Shown piece after piece: positions 7,383 through 16,280 of a stretch of DNA of 64,000 bases. Each line of letters opens with the position of its first letter. The first letter of the stretch is position 1. The notes beneath the pieces are model-generated. The model was given only the letters and a program-made list of their open reading frames with translations. It was not told the DNA's origin and made no database searches. The DNA is from an uncultured Clostridium sp. (lineage in GTDB: Bacteria > Bacillota > Clostridia > Lachnospirales > Lachnospiraceae): contig CAMNRM010000004.1 of the NCBI GenBank assembly GCA_946553025.1, forward strand, positions 62,001 to 126,000. Direction: 5' to 3'. The translations under genes were made by a program, and so were the position numbers.

Positions 7383-8858
7383 TTATTCGCTGTTATCTTC
7401 CAAAAGAAACAGATCACTGCCTTCCCCGGATAAAAACCGCAGAATCCACTCCGGGTTAGAACCATAATACAGGTGGGGGAATCCGGCAAGCATGTTTTTG
7501 GTTGCAACCATGCAGTCCCATTGCCGGGTGCTTAATGGTTTTACGGCCTTCCAGTCCTGCCCGGGGAGGGTGCTGTCCCAGTAATGAAATTCATGTCCGC
7601 GAAACATCCGGTTTCCCTGCGCATTGAATAAGGTAATATAGCCGAAGCGGGAAAGTTTATTGGTCTTAAAGCCCTTTGCGGGCAGTAAGCCAGCCATGGG
7701 ATAAGAATCCGCGTTCGTCCCTTCCAGCCATTCGTGCAGGTAAAGGAAGCCCCCGCACTCTGCCAAAAACTTTATGCCGTGCCGGGAAGCGGTTTGGATT
7801 TCTTTGATCATCTCATGATTTTCGGATAATTCTTTCACAAATACTTCCGGGTATCCGCCGCCCAAGAGGATGGCAGAGATTCCGGCGCAGGGCAGGCGGT
7901 GATCGCAGAGCGGACTGAAGGGAATGAGCTCCCATCCTGCCTGCTGTAAAAGATCCAGATTGTCCTGGTAATAAAAACAAAAGGCTTCATCCCGGGCAAT
8001 GGCAATCCGGCGAATGGTTTTTATGCGATTATCCGCTGCAGGAGTTTTTGGCAGCACAGATTTTGCCGATTTTTCCAGCATCGGTGCCTGATTCGCCAAT
8101 TCCAGCAGCCCTTCCATATCCAGATATTCTTCCAGCCGATCTGCCCAGCGTTCGATTTTTTCCTGTAGCTTTTCCTGTTCGCCCGGCAGAGTAAGCCCTA
8201 AATGGCGGCTTTCCCAGTTGGCTTCTTCGCACACGGGAACGGCCCCATAGACGTGAATCCCAAGTTTTTCCAGACAGGGTTTTAAGCGCTCGGCCATGGC
8301 AGGAGAGGTTCGGTTAAGAATAACTCCGCGGATATGGCTGTCCGGGGTATATTCCAGAAAACCTTTGGCCAGCGCAGCTAGTGACAGGCTGCTTTTCTTT
8401 CCGTCAATCACCAGAACCACCGGTGTATCGGTGATTTTTGCAATCTCATAGGTGCTGGCATGCACCGTATCGCCGCCGATTCCGTCATAAAAGCCCATAA
8501 CGCCTTCAATAACGGCAAAGTCAGCTTTCTTCGTTTTGGTTCTATTATTTTTTCGTGTACTATTTTTTTTTGTACTATTTTTATTACCGGAAAGCACTGC
8601 CGCCTTTTCAAACAGTAAATCTTTCACCTGCTCGGGAGAAAGAAAAAAGCTGTCCAGGTTATAGCCGGGAATGCCCAGCACATAGCGGTGAAACATAGGA
8701 TCGATATAGTCCGGCCCGCATTTAAAGGAGATGCAGGACAGATTTTTTCTTTGCAGAAGCTTAAGAAATCCGCAGGTAACTACCGTTTTTCCGCTTCCGC
8801 TTCCCGGAGCGGCAAAGGCTATTCTGGGAAGATTTTTTGTTTTTTTTCGGTTTGTCAT
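7383..8858 (-). CDS. cbiA: cobyrinate a,c-diamide synthase
   Basis: CbiA amidates the a and c side chains of cobyrinate using ATP and glutamine. The protein has an N-terminal synthetase domain with P-loop GSGSGKT at about 19-25 and a C-terminal class I glutaminase-like domain with the cysteine in FLAECGGFLYL. ATG at 8858 is preferred because AGGTG sits eight bases upstream; the longer frame to 8915 would read through the repeat. Residues about 91-111 form a low-complexity Lys/Asn/Thr insertion before the ADFAVIEGVMGFYDG motif. That segment is normally short in CbiA. The gene follows the hydrolase gene, separated by 22-bp repeats. Confidence 0.93.
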   Translation of the reverse strand: MTNRKKTKNLPRIAFAAPGSGSGKTVVTCGFLKLLQRKNLSCISFKCGPDYIDPMFHRYVLGIPGYNLDSFFLSPEQVKDLLFEKAAVLSGNKNSTKKNSTRKNNRTKTKKADFAVIEGVMGFYDGIGGDTVHASTYEIAKITDTPVVLVIDGKKSSLSLAALAKGFLEYTPDSHIRGVILNRTSPAMAERLKPCLEKLGIHVYGAVPVCEEANWESRHLGLTLPGEQEKLQEKIERWADRLEEYLDMEGLLELANQAPMLEKSAKSVLPKTPAADNRIKTIRRIAIARDEAFCFYYQDNLDLLQQAGWELIPFSPLCDHRLPCAGISAILLGGGYPEVFVKELSENHEMIKEIQTASRHGIKFLAECGGFLYLHEWLEGTNADSYPMAGLLPAKGFKTNKLSRFGYITLFNAQGNRMFRGHEFHYWDSTLPGQDWKAVKPLSTRQWDCMVATKNMLAGFPHLYYGSNPEWILRFLSGEGSDLFLLEDNSE

Positions 8859-8874
8859 GTTATTTTCACCTGTC

Positions 8875-8962
8875 AAAACCCTTTCTCTGCCAATTGAAAC
8901 CCCTTTTTCCGCCAATTGAAAAGCCTTTCTCTGCCCGTTTAAAAGCCTTTCTCTGCCAGTTC
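8875..8962 (-). repeat. four 22-bp tandem repeats at the 3' end of the hydrolase gene
   Basis: Units start at 8875, 8897, 8919 and 8941, each exactly 22 bp; the shared core on the plus strand is CCTTTCTCTGCC with small changes. The unit at 8941-8962 encodes the last residues of the hydrolase (LAEKGF) and the stop codon overlaps the 8940/8941 unit boundary. The other three lie outside it, between the stop and the cbiA ribosome site. The period is not a multiple of three. Confidence 0.88.
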
Positions 8963-10168
8963 CTTCACCAGCCGTACATAAAATTCCAGGACATTAAATT
9001 CCCGGTAATCTTCCCTGGTTAAATCAATCATATCCCCGTGAGAAATTCCCCGAAGATACCGGTTAGTCACCACGCCCCGGAAGTTTGCCCACTGTGCCGA
9101 TTCCACCGTAACCAAGCCGTCATTTGGCGCATCGATATGCTTTAATATCCAGTAGGGTATACATAAAAGCTTGCTGGAAAATCCGTGCTTCATTAAACTT
9201 GCATAGCTTTGATAATAAACGCCCGCAGCATCGGGATAGTTTTCATTAAATACTTTGGCATAATGACAGGAAAGCTGGCGGCTTGCCTGATAGGCATTGG
9301 GTTTCGTATCCCCAAGGGCCTTAAAATAGCTGTCAATCCATCGGCAGACCATCCGGTAAATTCCATCGGGCAGCTTCATCAGCCATTCGACCAGGGCAGA
9401 ACCGCGGTGCGGCGTGTTGATGGTGGTGAGTGTTGCCACAAAGGGTGCCATGGACAGGCGGCTGATCAGATACCGGGCATCTAACCCGCCCTTGGAATGG
9501 GCGATAATATTCACTTTCTTTGCCCCGGTTTCCTGGCAGATGGCAAATATATTTCTCCTTAGAATCTCGGCATTGTCCTCTACCGTCCCCCAGGCTTCCT
9601 GATGCCCGTAATAAACCTGTGCCCCGTTTCGCTTAAGTTCTCTTGGAATCCGTCCCCAGTAATTAAAATAGTGAAAATCCCGAAAGCCCACCCCATGTAC
9701 AAGAAGCAGGGGATAGCATGTCTTACAGATCTGGCGTTCCACACGCACATCATCCAGGCGGATTTTGTGGAGATGATGGTCAATTTCCTGCCGTGCAAGT
9801 CCGCGCACATAGAGGGCGAGGCCGTAATTGAACAAAGGAATCCAAAGCATAGTCCAGACAATGATTCTCTTGGCAATCCTTAACCTGCGGCAGATAATAC
9901 AGAGCCAAAACAGTGCCGTAAACATCCAGAAATAGCTGAAGAGAAAGGCAAGCAAGGAAATGATGGATGTCCAGTGGCGAAGCCAGCCGCCAAAATCCTG
10001 AAAAATTGAATAGGTTTTCATCTGCGAAATCATCCAAAATCCGCTGACGGGAACGAGAAGTAAAAAAACCGTGAGCATCCCGGTAAGAAAACGCAGCAGA
10101 AATAAATGCAGCCGGGAGGCAGATTCCCTTGCGGATTCTAAGGCTTTTTCCATGTTTTCCTGTTTCAT
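8939..10168 (-). CDS. membrane-anchored alpha/beta hydrolase (lipase/esterase-like)
   Basis: The first 130 residues hold three to four hydrophobic segments (about 22-48, 67-95 and 100-122). A cytoplasmic or external alpha/beta-hydrolase domain follows. It opens with YPLLLVHGVGFRD (oxyanion strand) and contains the nucleophile motif NIIAHSKGGLDARYL, where the serine lies in AHSKGG. The later TINTPHRGS and ISHGDMIDL segments fit a lipase, the second supplying the catalytic histidine. The domain resembles triacylglycerol lipases and PGAP1-like esterases; the substrate is unknown. It lies 44 bp after the PII-like gene on the same strand. Confidence 0.8.
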   Translation of the reverse strand: MKQENMEKALESARESASRLHLFLLRFLTGMLTVFLLLVPVSGFWMISQMKTYSIFQDFGGWLRHWTSIISLLAFLFSYFWMFTALFWLCIICRRLRIAKRIIVWTMLWIPLFNYGLALYVRGLARQEIDHHLHKIRLDDVRVERQICKTCYPLLLVHGVGFRDFHYFNYWGRIPRELKRNGAQVYYGHQEAWGTVEDNAEILRRNIFAICQETGAKKVNIIAHSKGGLDARYLISRLSMAPFVATLTTINTPHRGSALVEWLMKLPDGIYRMVCRWIDSYFKALGDTKPNAYQASRQLSCHYAKVFNENYPDAAGVYYQSYASLMKHGFSSKLLCIPYWILKHIDAPNDGLVTVESAQWANFRGVVTNRYLRGISHGDMIDLTREDYREFNVLEFYVRLVKELAEKGF

Positions 10169-10212
10169 CGTATTCGCCTTTCGTATCCGTTTTTTATATT
10201 CACCATTTACCG

Positions 10213-10902
10213 TTAAGCCTTCTCCTCATCTTCAATCAGCCGCATCCCCGCCGTTTCTGTCACAGGGAGAGAAAAGACGATGGCCCGTGCCTCGCTTTCC
10301 AGCCCGGCCTGTTCCATAATCGCCTTCATAATGGCATTTTTCCCTTCCCGCCGCGTCACCATAAAAATCATTTCCTTTTCGACGGCAATGGAAACGCCCA
10401 GGAATTTTTCTGCCTTCTCTGCCCCGGTTCCCTTGGCATGGATAACCGTTCCTCCCGGTGCATGGGCCTTACGCGCTGCATCCATAATTAAATCGGTATA
10501 GCCCTGATTGGCAATGACCACAAGGAGTTCGTATTTTGTTTCTTTCAATGTGCTTTCCTCCCCTTTCTTAAATTCCCGCCCTTCGGTGAGATAAAGAAGC
10601 TGCTTCTTTCCGCCGATACTGCTTAAGGGCACGATAAAGGCAATCCCGCTTCCGGGAATATCAATCTTAATCTGTTTTTGTAAAGCACTTTTAATGTGCT
10701 TCCATTCTGTATCGGTGATAAAAGCAAAGAGAATCGCCTTTTCTGCCGCTTCCAGGCCAAACGCATCCAAAACCTCCGAGGCAGCAGTTCCCTCGCCGTA
10801 GGTCAGCAGCGTGACATTTACGCCGTATTCCCGGTAAAAGGCCAGAAACCGCCGTGTCTGGTTTCGATCGCTGATGGTTGCCATCATATATAATTCACTC
10901 AT
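10213..10902 (-). CDS. PII-like (P-II/GlnB-fold) protein, tandem domains
   Basis: The 229-residue protein carries two ferredoxin-like GlnB-type halves. The second (about 125-220) shows YELLVVIANQGYTDLIMDAA, then ARKAHAPGGTVIHAKGTG and EMIFMVTRR, close to the PII T-loop/B-loop layout. The first half is more diverged. The uridylylated tyrosine of enteric GlnB is not evident. PII-like proteins linked to DUF1538 membrane proteins are a known neighbourhood, and the PII-like part probably reads a nucleotide signal to control the transporter-like partner. That control is inferred from adjacency (104-bp gap). Confidence 0.8.
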   Translation of the reverse strand: MSELYMMATISDRNQTRRFLAFYREYGVNVTLLTYGEGTAASEVLDAFGLEAAEKAILFAFITDTEWKHIKSALQKQIKIDIPGSGIAFIVPLSSIGGKKQLLYLTEGREFKKGEESTLKETKYELLVVIANQGYTDLIMDAARKAHAPGGTVIHAKGTGAEKAEKFLGVSIAVEKEMIFMVTRREGKNAIMKAIMEQAGLESEARAIVFSLPVTETAGMRLIEDEEKA

Positions 10903-11006
10903 AAAAACCTCGCTGTTTATGTATTTTTACATCAATCCGGTTCATCATTTAACCTGCAAAATCCGCCCTGCCGGGCCGATTTATTCTGTTTTACCGTTCA
11001 ATAATT

Positions 11007-12542
11007 TTACAGTTCAATAATCGCATCCTCATCCAACATATCCAGCGACAGTACCGGGCCGCCCAGAGATACAGATTGTTTGCGGCGCTTTTCCAGAAGC
11101 TTTGAGCCAAGTCCCATAATCTGAATCGTGATAAGAGGCGTCATGGCAACCATGGCAACCACGCCAAAAGCGTCCGTGACCATATTTCCGCCCAGGGCCG
11201 TACAGGCTCCCTGCGCCAGAGGAAGAAGGAAGGCCGCGGTCATCGGTCCCGAGGCCACGCCGCCGGAGTCGAAGGCAATCGCAGTATAGAGCTTCGGAAC
11301 AAAAAAGGAAGTGCCCAGGGCCACGGCATAGCCAGGAACTAAAAACCAAAGAATGGAAATCCCTGTAATTACCCGAATCATGGCAAGCCCCAGGGAAATC
11401 GCCACGCCGATGGAAAGCCCGGCTCCCATGGCGTTTGCGGAAATTGCCCCGTCCGTAATCTGCTCGACCTGCTTGTTCAGCACGTAAACCGCAGGCTCGG
11501 CTTTGACGATAAAATAGCCCATAATCATGGCAACTGGAACTAAAATCAGGGGGTGGCCCTGGCTTGCCAGCACCTGACCCAGATAATTTCCCGCAGGCAT
11601 AAAGCCGACATTTGCCCCGGTTAAAAACAATACCAGACCAACATATGTATAGGCAAGACCCACTAAAATCCTGCGCATCTTCCTTTTGGAGAGCTTAAGC
11701 ATAAGGAACTGAAAAATCATAAAAAACGTAAAAATCGGAAGAAGGGAAACACAGATTTCCTTCATATATTCCGGCAGTCCGTGCGTAAACAGTCCCCAGA
11801 GCTGGCGGGAATTATCCACTTCAAGAACCGGTGTTTCGATGACTACGGCGTCCTGGGGATTAAAAATCATACTCAGCACCATCACGGCTAAAATCGGCCC
11901 CACCGAGCATAAAGAAACCAGTCCAAAGCTGTCGTCGGCAGCATGGCGGTCGCTTCGGATTGCCGACACACCCACGCCCAGAGCCATAATAAAGGGAACC
12001 GTCATCGGCCCCGTGGTCACGCCGCCGGAGTCAAAGGCGATGCTTAAAAAATCCCCAGGCACAAACATAGCCAGGATAAATACCGCCGCGTAAAATACCA
12101 GAAGAAGCGTCGTCAGCGGAATGGAAAAAAGCATACGCAAAAGGGCAAGCATTAAAAACAGACCCACGCCCACGGCGACCGATAAAATCAGCGTCATACT
12201 GGGCACGGCGGGAACCTGCCCGGCAAGCACCTGTAAATCCGGTTCCGAGATGGTAACGATGAATCCCAGAAGAAAGGAGAGGAAAATAATCATCGCCAGA
12301 TTGCGGCTTTTCGTAAGACAGGAGCCGACCCTCTCCCCCATAGGCGTCATGGACATCTCCGCGCCCAGGGTAAAAAACATCATGCCCGTTAAAATAAGCA
12401 CAGCGCCCATAAGAAAACAGAGCAGAATACTTGGGGAGATGGGGGCAATACTGAAGCATAAGACAAGTACGATTCCGATAATCGGCAGAACGGCCTGCAC
12501 GGCTTCCTGCCATTTTTCCTTTAATTTTTTCTTGATTCCCAA
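11007..12542 (-). CDS. DUF1538 family membrane protein (two-repeat transporter-like)
   Basis: The 511-residue protein is highly hydrophobic with about 12-14 membrane segments in two homologous halves. Each half carries the motif AFDSGGVTTGPMTVPFIMA or AFDSGGVASGPMTAAFLLP (around residues 168 and 415), the mark of DUF1538. The repeated pore-like motif suggests a channel or transporter; the substrate is not known. The frame begins with TTG at 12542, about 12 bases after AAAGGA, so the exact start is less certain. It is divergent from the debranching-enzyme gene. Confidence 0.88.
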   Translation of the reverse strand: MGIKKKLKEKWQEAVQAVLPIIGIVLVLCFSIAPISPSILLCFLMGAVLILTGMMFFTLGAEMSMTPMGERVGSCLTKSRNLAMIIFLSFLLGFIVTISEPDLQVLAGQVPAVPSMTLILSVAVGVGLFLMLALLRMLFSIPLTTLLLVFYAAVFILAMFVPGDFLSIAFDSGGVTTGPMTVPFIMALGVGVSAIRSDRHAADDSFGLVSLCSVGPILAVMVLSMIFNPQDAVVIETPVLEVDNSRQLWGLFTHGLPEYMKEICVSLLPIFTFFMIFQFLMLKLSKRKMRRILVGLAYTYVGLVLFLTGANVGFMPAGNYLGQVLASQGHPLILVPVAMIMGYFIVKAEPAVYVLNKQVEQITDGAISANAMGAGLSIGVAISLGLAMIRVITGISILWFLVPGYAVALGTSFFVPKLYTAIAFDSGGVASGPMTAAFLLPLAQGACTALGGNMVTDAFGVVAMVAMTPLITIQIMGLGSKLLEKRRKQSVSLGGPVLSLDMLDEDAIIEL

Positions 12543-12781
12543 TGTTGTCTAAGATCCTTTCCTGATAGTTTAGAGTGTGTCTGCATATTGCGTGAATATA
12601 AACCTAAGTGTAAAAAGAACAGTTACCTACAAGTATAATACAGAATAACGTCCGGGGCAATGAGGAAAAATGTTACAAAATTGTTAGTGTTTTCTTACGT
12701 TACGGTTTATGTATTATGGTGAATACGCATAAACAGCAGCTTCTTTTTACGCATTGCCGTTCAAAGGAAGAAAGAATTAAA

Positions 12782-12810
12782 TTGTCATTATGTGGAAACC
12801 ATGCTATACT
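12782..12810 (+). promoter_or_regulatory. sigma-A promoter of the debranching-enzyme gene
   Basis: TTGTCA at 12782-12787, a 17-bp spacer and TATACT at 12805-12810 put the transcript start near 12817. This excludes the upstream in-frame start at 12792 and fixes ATG 12843. The remaining divergent gap (12543-12780) shows no gene. Confidence 0.8.
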
Positions 12811-12842
12811 TGAACAAGAAATTTAAGAAACAGGAGGTAGTT

Positions 12843-15017
12843 ATGGGCAAGATGGATTCCAATGAACATTTTTCTGTACCGCGTGCTTTCCCGGAAAACG
12901 ATAAGAAAGAAAAAGATAATGCACCGAACCTGGTGGCCCTTCCGCGAACCATACATCTGGTTCCCATGGATCACATTGCCGGTTTTGATGTGCGTCCCGG
13001 ATTCTATGAGATTAACGGGGCGACGGCGATTCCCGGCGGTGTGAATTTTACGGTGTATTCACATGGGGCGACGTCCATTGAACTGCTGCTTTTTCACCGC
13101 GAGGAGAACGAGCCCTTTGCCGTTTTACCGTTTCCCAAGCATTACCGTATCGGCAATGTCTATTCGATGATTGTTTTTAAGCTGGAAATTGGTGCTTTTG
13201 AGTATGCTTACCGGGTAGACGGCCCATATGATCCGAAAAAGGGACTGATTTTTGATAAGAATAAATATCTTCTCGACCCTTATGCCAAGGCTGTAACGGG
13301 ACAGAGCCAGTGGGGTGAATCTTCGCCGCATGAACAGCACTATAAGGCCAGGGTGGTTAAGGATGATTTTGACTGGGGGACGATACCGCAGCCGCTTCTG
13401 CCCATGGAGGATTTGATTATCTATGAACTGCACGTCCGGGGATTTACCAAGCATGAATCTTCGGGGGTATTCCATCCGGGAACCTTTGCCGGATTAATGG
13501 AAAAGCTTCCCTATCTTCTGGAACTTGGGGTAAATGTGGTCGAGCTGATGCCGATTTTTGAGTTTGACGAGATGCTGGATTACCGGGAAGTAGACGGGGA
13601 AAAGCTTTATAATTACTGGGGCTACAGCACGGTCAGCTTCTTTGCTCCCAATACCAGCTATACCGCCAGCAAGGAGTATAACCGGGAGGGGAATGAACTC
13701 AAGCACTTAATCCAGGTCTTTAACCAGCACGGGATTGAGGTCTACCTCGATGTTGTCTTTAACCATACGGCAGAGGGGAATGAAAAGGGGCCGTTTTTCT
13801 CGTTTAAAGGCTTTGACAATAATATTTATTACCTGCTGACTCCGGACGGGAATTACTATAATTTCAGCGGCTGCGGCAATTCCTTAAACTGCAACCATCC
13901 CATCGTCCATCAGATGATTTTAAACTGCCTGCGCTACTGGGTAACGACCTATCATGTTAATGGTTTCCGTTTTGATTTGGCTTCGATTCTGGGGCGGAAC
14001 GAGGACGGTTCGCCGATGAACAAGCCCCCGCTTTTGCAGTCCTTGGCCTTTGATCCGATTCTTGGCGATGTCAAGCTGATTGCCGAAGCCTGGGATGCCG
14101 CCGGGATGTATCAGGTGGGAACCTTTCCTTCCTGGAACCGCTGGGCAGAGTGGAACGGACGTTACCGCGACGATATGCGCCGCTATTTAAAGGGTGACGG
14201 AGGCATGGCCCAGGCGGCTGCCCTGAGGATTGTCGGTTCCCGGGATATCTACGAGGTCAGCAAGCGGGATAACGCTTCCGTGAATTTTATCACCTGCCAT
14301 GACGGTTTTCCGCTGTACGATTTATTTTCCTATAATCAAAAGCATAATGAAAAGAACGGCTGGAATAACACGGACGGTGCAAATGACAATAACAGCTGGA
14401 ACTGCGGCGCAGAAGGGGAAACCAATAATCCGGAGATCCTCCGGCTCAGAAAGCGCATGATCCGCAATGCCTTTGCCCTCTTAATGTGCAGCCGCGGAAT
14501 CCCCATGTTCCTTGCCGGGGATGAATTCTGTAATACACAGTTTGGAAATAATAATGCCTACTGTCAGGATAATATTACCTCCTGGCTTGACTGGAGCCGC
14601 CTGGAGGAACACCGGGATATCTTTAACTTCTTTAAAACCATGATTTCTTTCCGGAAGGAACACCGCGTCCTCCGCACCAATATCAGCGACGGTGCCAGCG
14701 GTTTGCCGGATGTTAGCTTCCACGGTGTAAAGCCCTGGAGGGGACAGTTTGCCGCCCACGAGCACTATGTGGGGGTTATGTTTGCCGGACAGGAAAAAGG
14801 AGGAAAACCGGATATTGTCTATATCGCGTCCAATGCCTACTGGGAAACACTGGAAATTCTTCTTCCCGAAATTCCGGAATCCATGGTCTGGGAGGTGGCT
14901 GCCGATACCTGGGACGATTTTGAAAAGCCAAAGAAAGGAAAAAAGAGCTTGGATTCGGCCCATCTGTCTGTCCGCGAGCGAAGCGTAATTGTCCTTGTTG
15001 CCAGAACCCGTTTTTAA
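12843..15017 (+). CDS. glgX: glycogen debranching enzyme / isoamylase-type GH13
   Basis: The 724-residue enzyme has an N-terminal CBM48-like domain (about 50-180) and a GH13 catalytic barrel. The conserved regions are VVFNHTAEGN, GFRFDLAS (nucleophile Asp), LIAEAWDAAG (acid/base Glu) and ITCHDGF (third Asp), with IIYELHVRGFTKH as the debranching-family strand. It should cleave alpha-1,6 branches of glycogen or starch fragments in the cytoplasm, as no signal peptide is present. ATG 12843 follows CAGGAGG by about seven bases. No other glycogen gene is adjacent, so it appears monocistronic. Confidence 0.9.
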   Translation: MGKMDSNEHFSVPRAFPENDKKEKDNAPNLVALPRTIHLVPMDHIAGFDVRPGFYEINGATAIPGGVNFTVYSHGATSIELLLFHREENEPFAVLPFPKHYRIGNVYSMIVFKLEIGAFEYAYRVDGPYDPKKGLIFDKNKYLLDPYAKAVTGQSQWGESSPHEQHYKARVVKDDFDWGTIPQPLLPMEDLIIYELHVRGFTKHESSGVFHPGTFAGLMEKLPYLLELGVNVVELMPIFEFDEMLDYREVDGEKLYNYWGYSTVSFFAPNTSYTASKEYNREGNELKHLIQVFNQHGIEVYLDVVFNHTAEGNEKGPFFSFKGFDNNIYYLLTPDGNYYNFSGCGNSLNCNHPIVHQMILNCLRYWVTTYHVNGFRFDLASILGRNEDGSPMNKPPLLQSLAFDPILGDVKLIAEAWDAAGMYQVGTFPSWNRWAEWNGRYRDDMRRYLKGDGGMAQAAALRIVGSRDIYEVSKRDNASVNFITCHDGFPLYDLFSYNQKHNEKNGWNNTDGANDNNSWNCGAEGETNNPEILRLRKRMIRNAFALLMCSRGIPMFLAGDEFCNTQFGNNNAYCQDNITSWLDWSRLEEHRDIFNFFKTMISFRKEHRVLRTNISDGASGLPDVSFHGVKPWRGQFAAHEHYVGVMFAGQEKGGKPDIVYIASNAYWETLEILLPEIPESMVWEVAADTWDDFEKPKKGKKSLDSAHLSVRERSVIVLVARTRF

Positions 15018-15033
15018 GTAAACGGGTTCTTTC
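15003..15033 (+). terminator. hairpin overlapping the glgX stop codon
   Basis: AGAACCCGTTT at 15003-15013 pairs perfectly with AAACGGGTTCT at 15020-15030; the stop codon lies in the loop. The following T run is short, so it may act as a weak terminator or 3' stabiliser. Confidence 0.65.
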
Positions 15034-15084
15034 CATGAACAATAACTCATGAAAAAAATCCTCCGAAAGAAAATCAAAAGTGTC

Positions 15085-15113
15085 TTGAAAAAGGTTTCTG
15101 TTCGAGTTATACT
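15085..15113 (+). promoter_or_regulatory. sigma-A promoter of the surface-polymer module
   Basis: TTGAAA at 15085-15090, a 17-bp spacer and TATACT at 15108-15113 lie 41 bp before the SGNH hydrolase gene, which heads a four-gene run. Confidence 0.75.
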
Positions 15114-15153
15114 AGAAACGGATTTCGACAGATTTCGACAAGGAGAGTAGAGT

Positions 15154-16236
15154 ATGAAAGGATCGTGGAGAGTTAAGGTGCTCAGCGGGGTGTCTGTCCT
15201 TGCCATTGCAGGAATGAGTGCTGCTGTTTTAGGCGCGGAACAAAATAAGGCGTCGCAGACAGCTGCCTGGGAAGAGTCCCTGCCGGAGATGACAGATACA
15301 TCCGAGGAAATACAGAAAACAGAAGAAAGTACAGCCGGGGAAAGTGAAGATGCTTCCCGGGAAAATAGAGCCAAAACAGACGAAACACAGAAAAGCAGTG
15401 AAGCCAAAGAACAGGCGCAGGAGGAAAAAACGCAGGAAAAGAGCAGTACAAAAAAACATGCTGCGGTGATTACCGAGGAAGAGATTGATGCTTATTATGA
15501 CCAGACAGTGTTTGTGGGCGACTCCGTTATGGTGGGATTCCGCAATTATGCCATGCACAGATCAAACACCTACCTGGGGCGGATTCAGTTTTTGGCTTCG
15601 GGGAGTTTTTCTGTCCACAATGCACTGTGGCCGGTGACCAATCCCAAAAGTGTCCATCCGCTCTACCAGGGGCAGAAGAGGGCTGTGTGGGAATCGATTG
15701 GCTTGATTAAGCCAAAGAGGGTCTTTATGTTTTTTGGCCTGAACGATATGAATATGGGACCGATAGAGAGTACCTGCGCATGTTACACGCAGGTGATTGA
15801 AAATATTAAGGCAAGTTCTCCCGATACGGAAATTCATCTGATAAGCATGACCTACACCATGCGGGGCCGGGGAAAAGGCAACCTGACCAACACAAACATC
15901 CGTGTGTTTAATGAATTGTTAAAGCAGATGGCACGGGATAACGGATGGGGATTCGTGGATCTGGCACCTGCGTTAGCGGATGCTAACGGCGATCTTTTGC
16001 CGGCATACTGCAGCGATAACTATGTCCATCAGACGAATGCCGCCTATGATGTGTGGTCGGTTGTTCTGCGGGACTATGCCCGTTCGCAGTTGGATGAATC
16101 GTCCGAGTTTTTTGTCGGAGAGAAGACACCGGAATTTATTGAAGCGGCAGGTTTTGGCGAAAACTGGCCGGATACGGAGGAAGAAACCGAGCCTTCACAG
16201 AGAAAGGAAATTTTTGGAACTTCGATAAATCCGTAG
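15154..16236 (+). CDS. secreted SGNH/GDSL-type esterase
   Basis: The 360-residue protein starts with a signal peptide (residues 1-28, ending near VLGA). An acidic low-complexity linker rich in E, K, S and T follows to about 105. The SGNH domain has block I FVGDSVMVGF (nucleophile Ser), block III GLNDM (oxyanion Asn), and block V in CSDNYVHQTN (Asp/His pair). Such enzymes add or remove O-acyl groups on surface polymers. It is the first gene of a run with a DUF4358 lipoprotein, an MBOAT acyltransferase and a DHHW protein, supporting a role in polysaccharide acylation. Confidence 0.88.
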   Translation: MKGSWRVKVLSGVSVLAIAGMSAAVLGAEQNKASQTAAWEESLPEMTDTSEEIQKTEESTAGESEDASRENRAKTDETQKSSEAKEQAQEEKTQEKSSTKKHAAVITEEEIDAYYDQTVFVGDSVMVGFRNYAMHRSNTYLGRIQFLASGSFSVHNALWPVTNPKSVHPLYQGQKRAVWESIGLIKPKRVFMFFGLNDMNMGPIESTCACYTQVIENIKASSPDTEIHLISMTYTMRGRGKGNLTNTNIRVFNELLKQMARDNGWGFVDLAPALADANGDLLPAYCSDNYVHQTNAAYDVWSVVLRDYARSQLDESSEFFVGEKTPEFIEAAGFGENWPDTEEETEPSQRKEIFGTSINP

Positions 16237-16280
16237 GGATGAAATAAAGAAAGATTTTGACAGAAATAAGGAGAAGCAAG

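Noticed and set aside
12792-12842. Longer N-terminus for the debranching enzyme
   Set aside because: It would begin inside the promoter, upstream of the transcript start.
14481-15407. 308-residue minus-strand frame
   Set aside because: It is antisense to the glgX end and the SGNH start, with no motif; it shadows GC-rich coding sequence.
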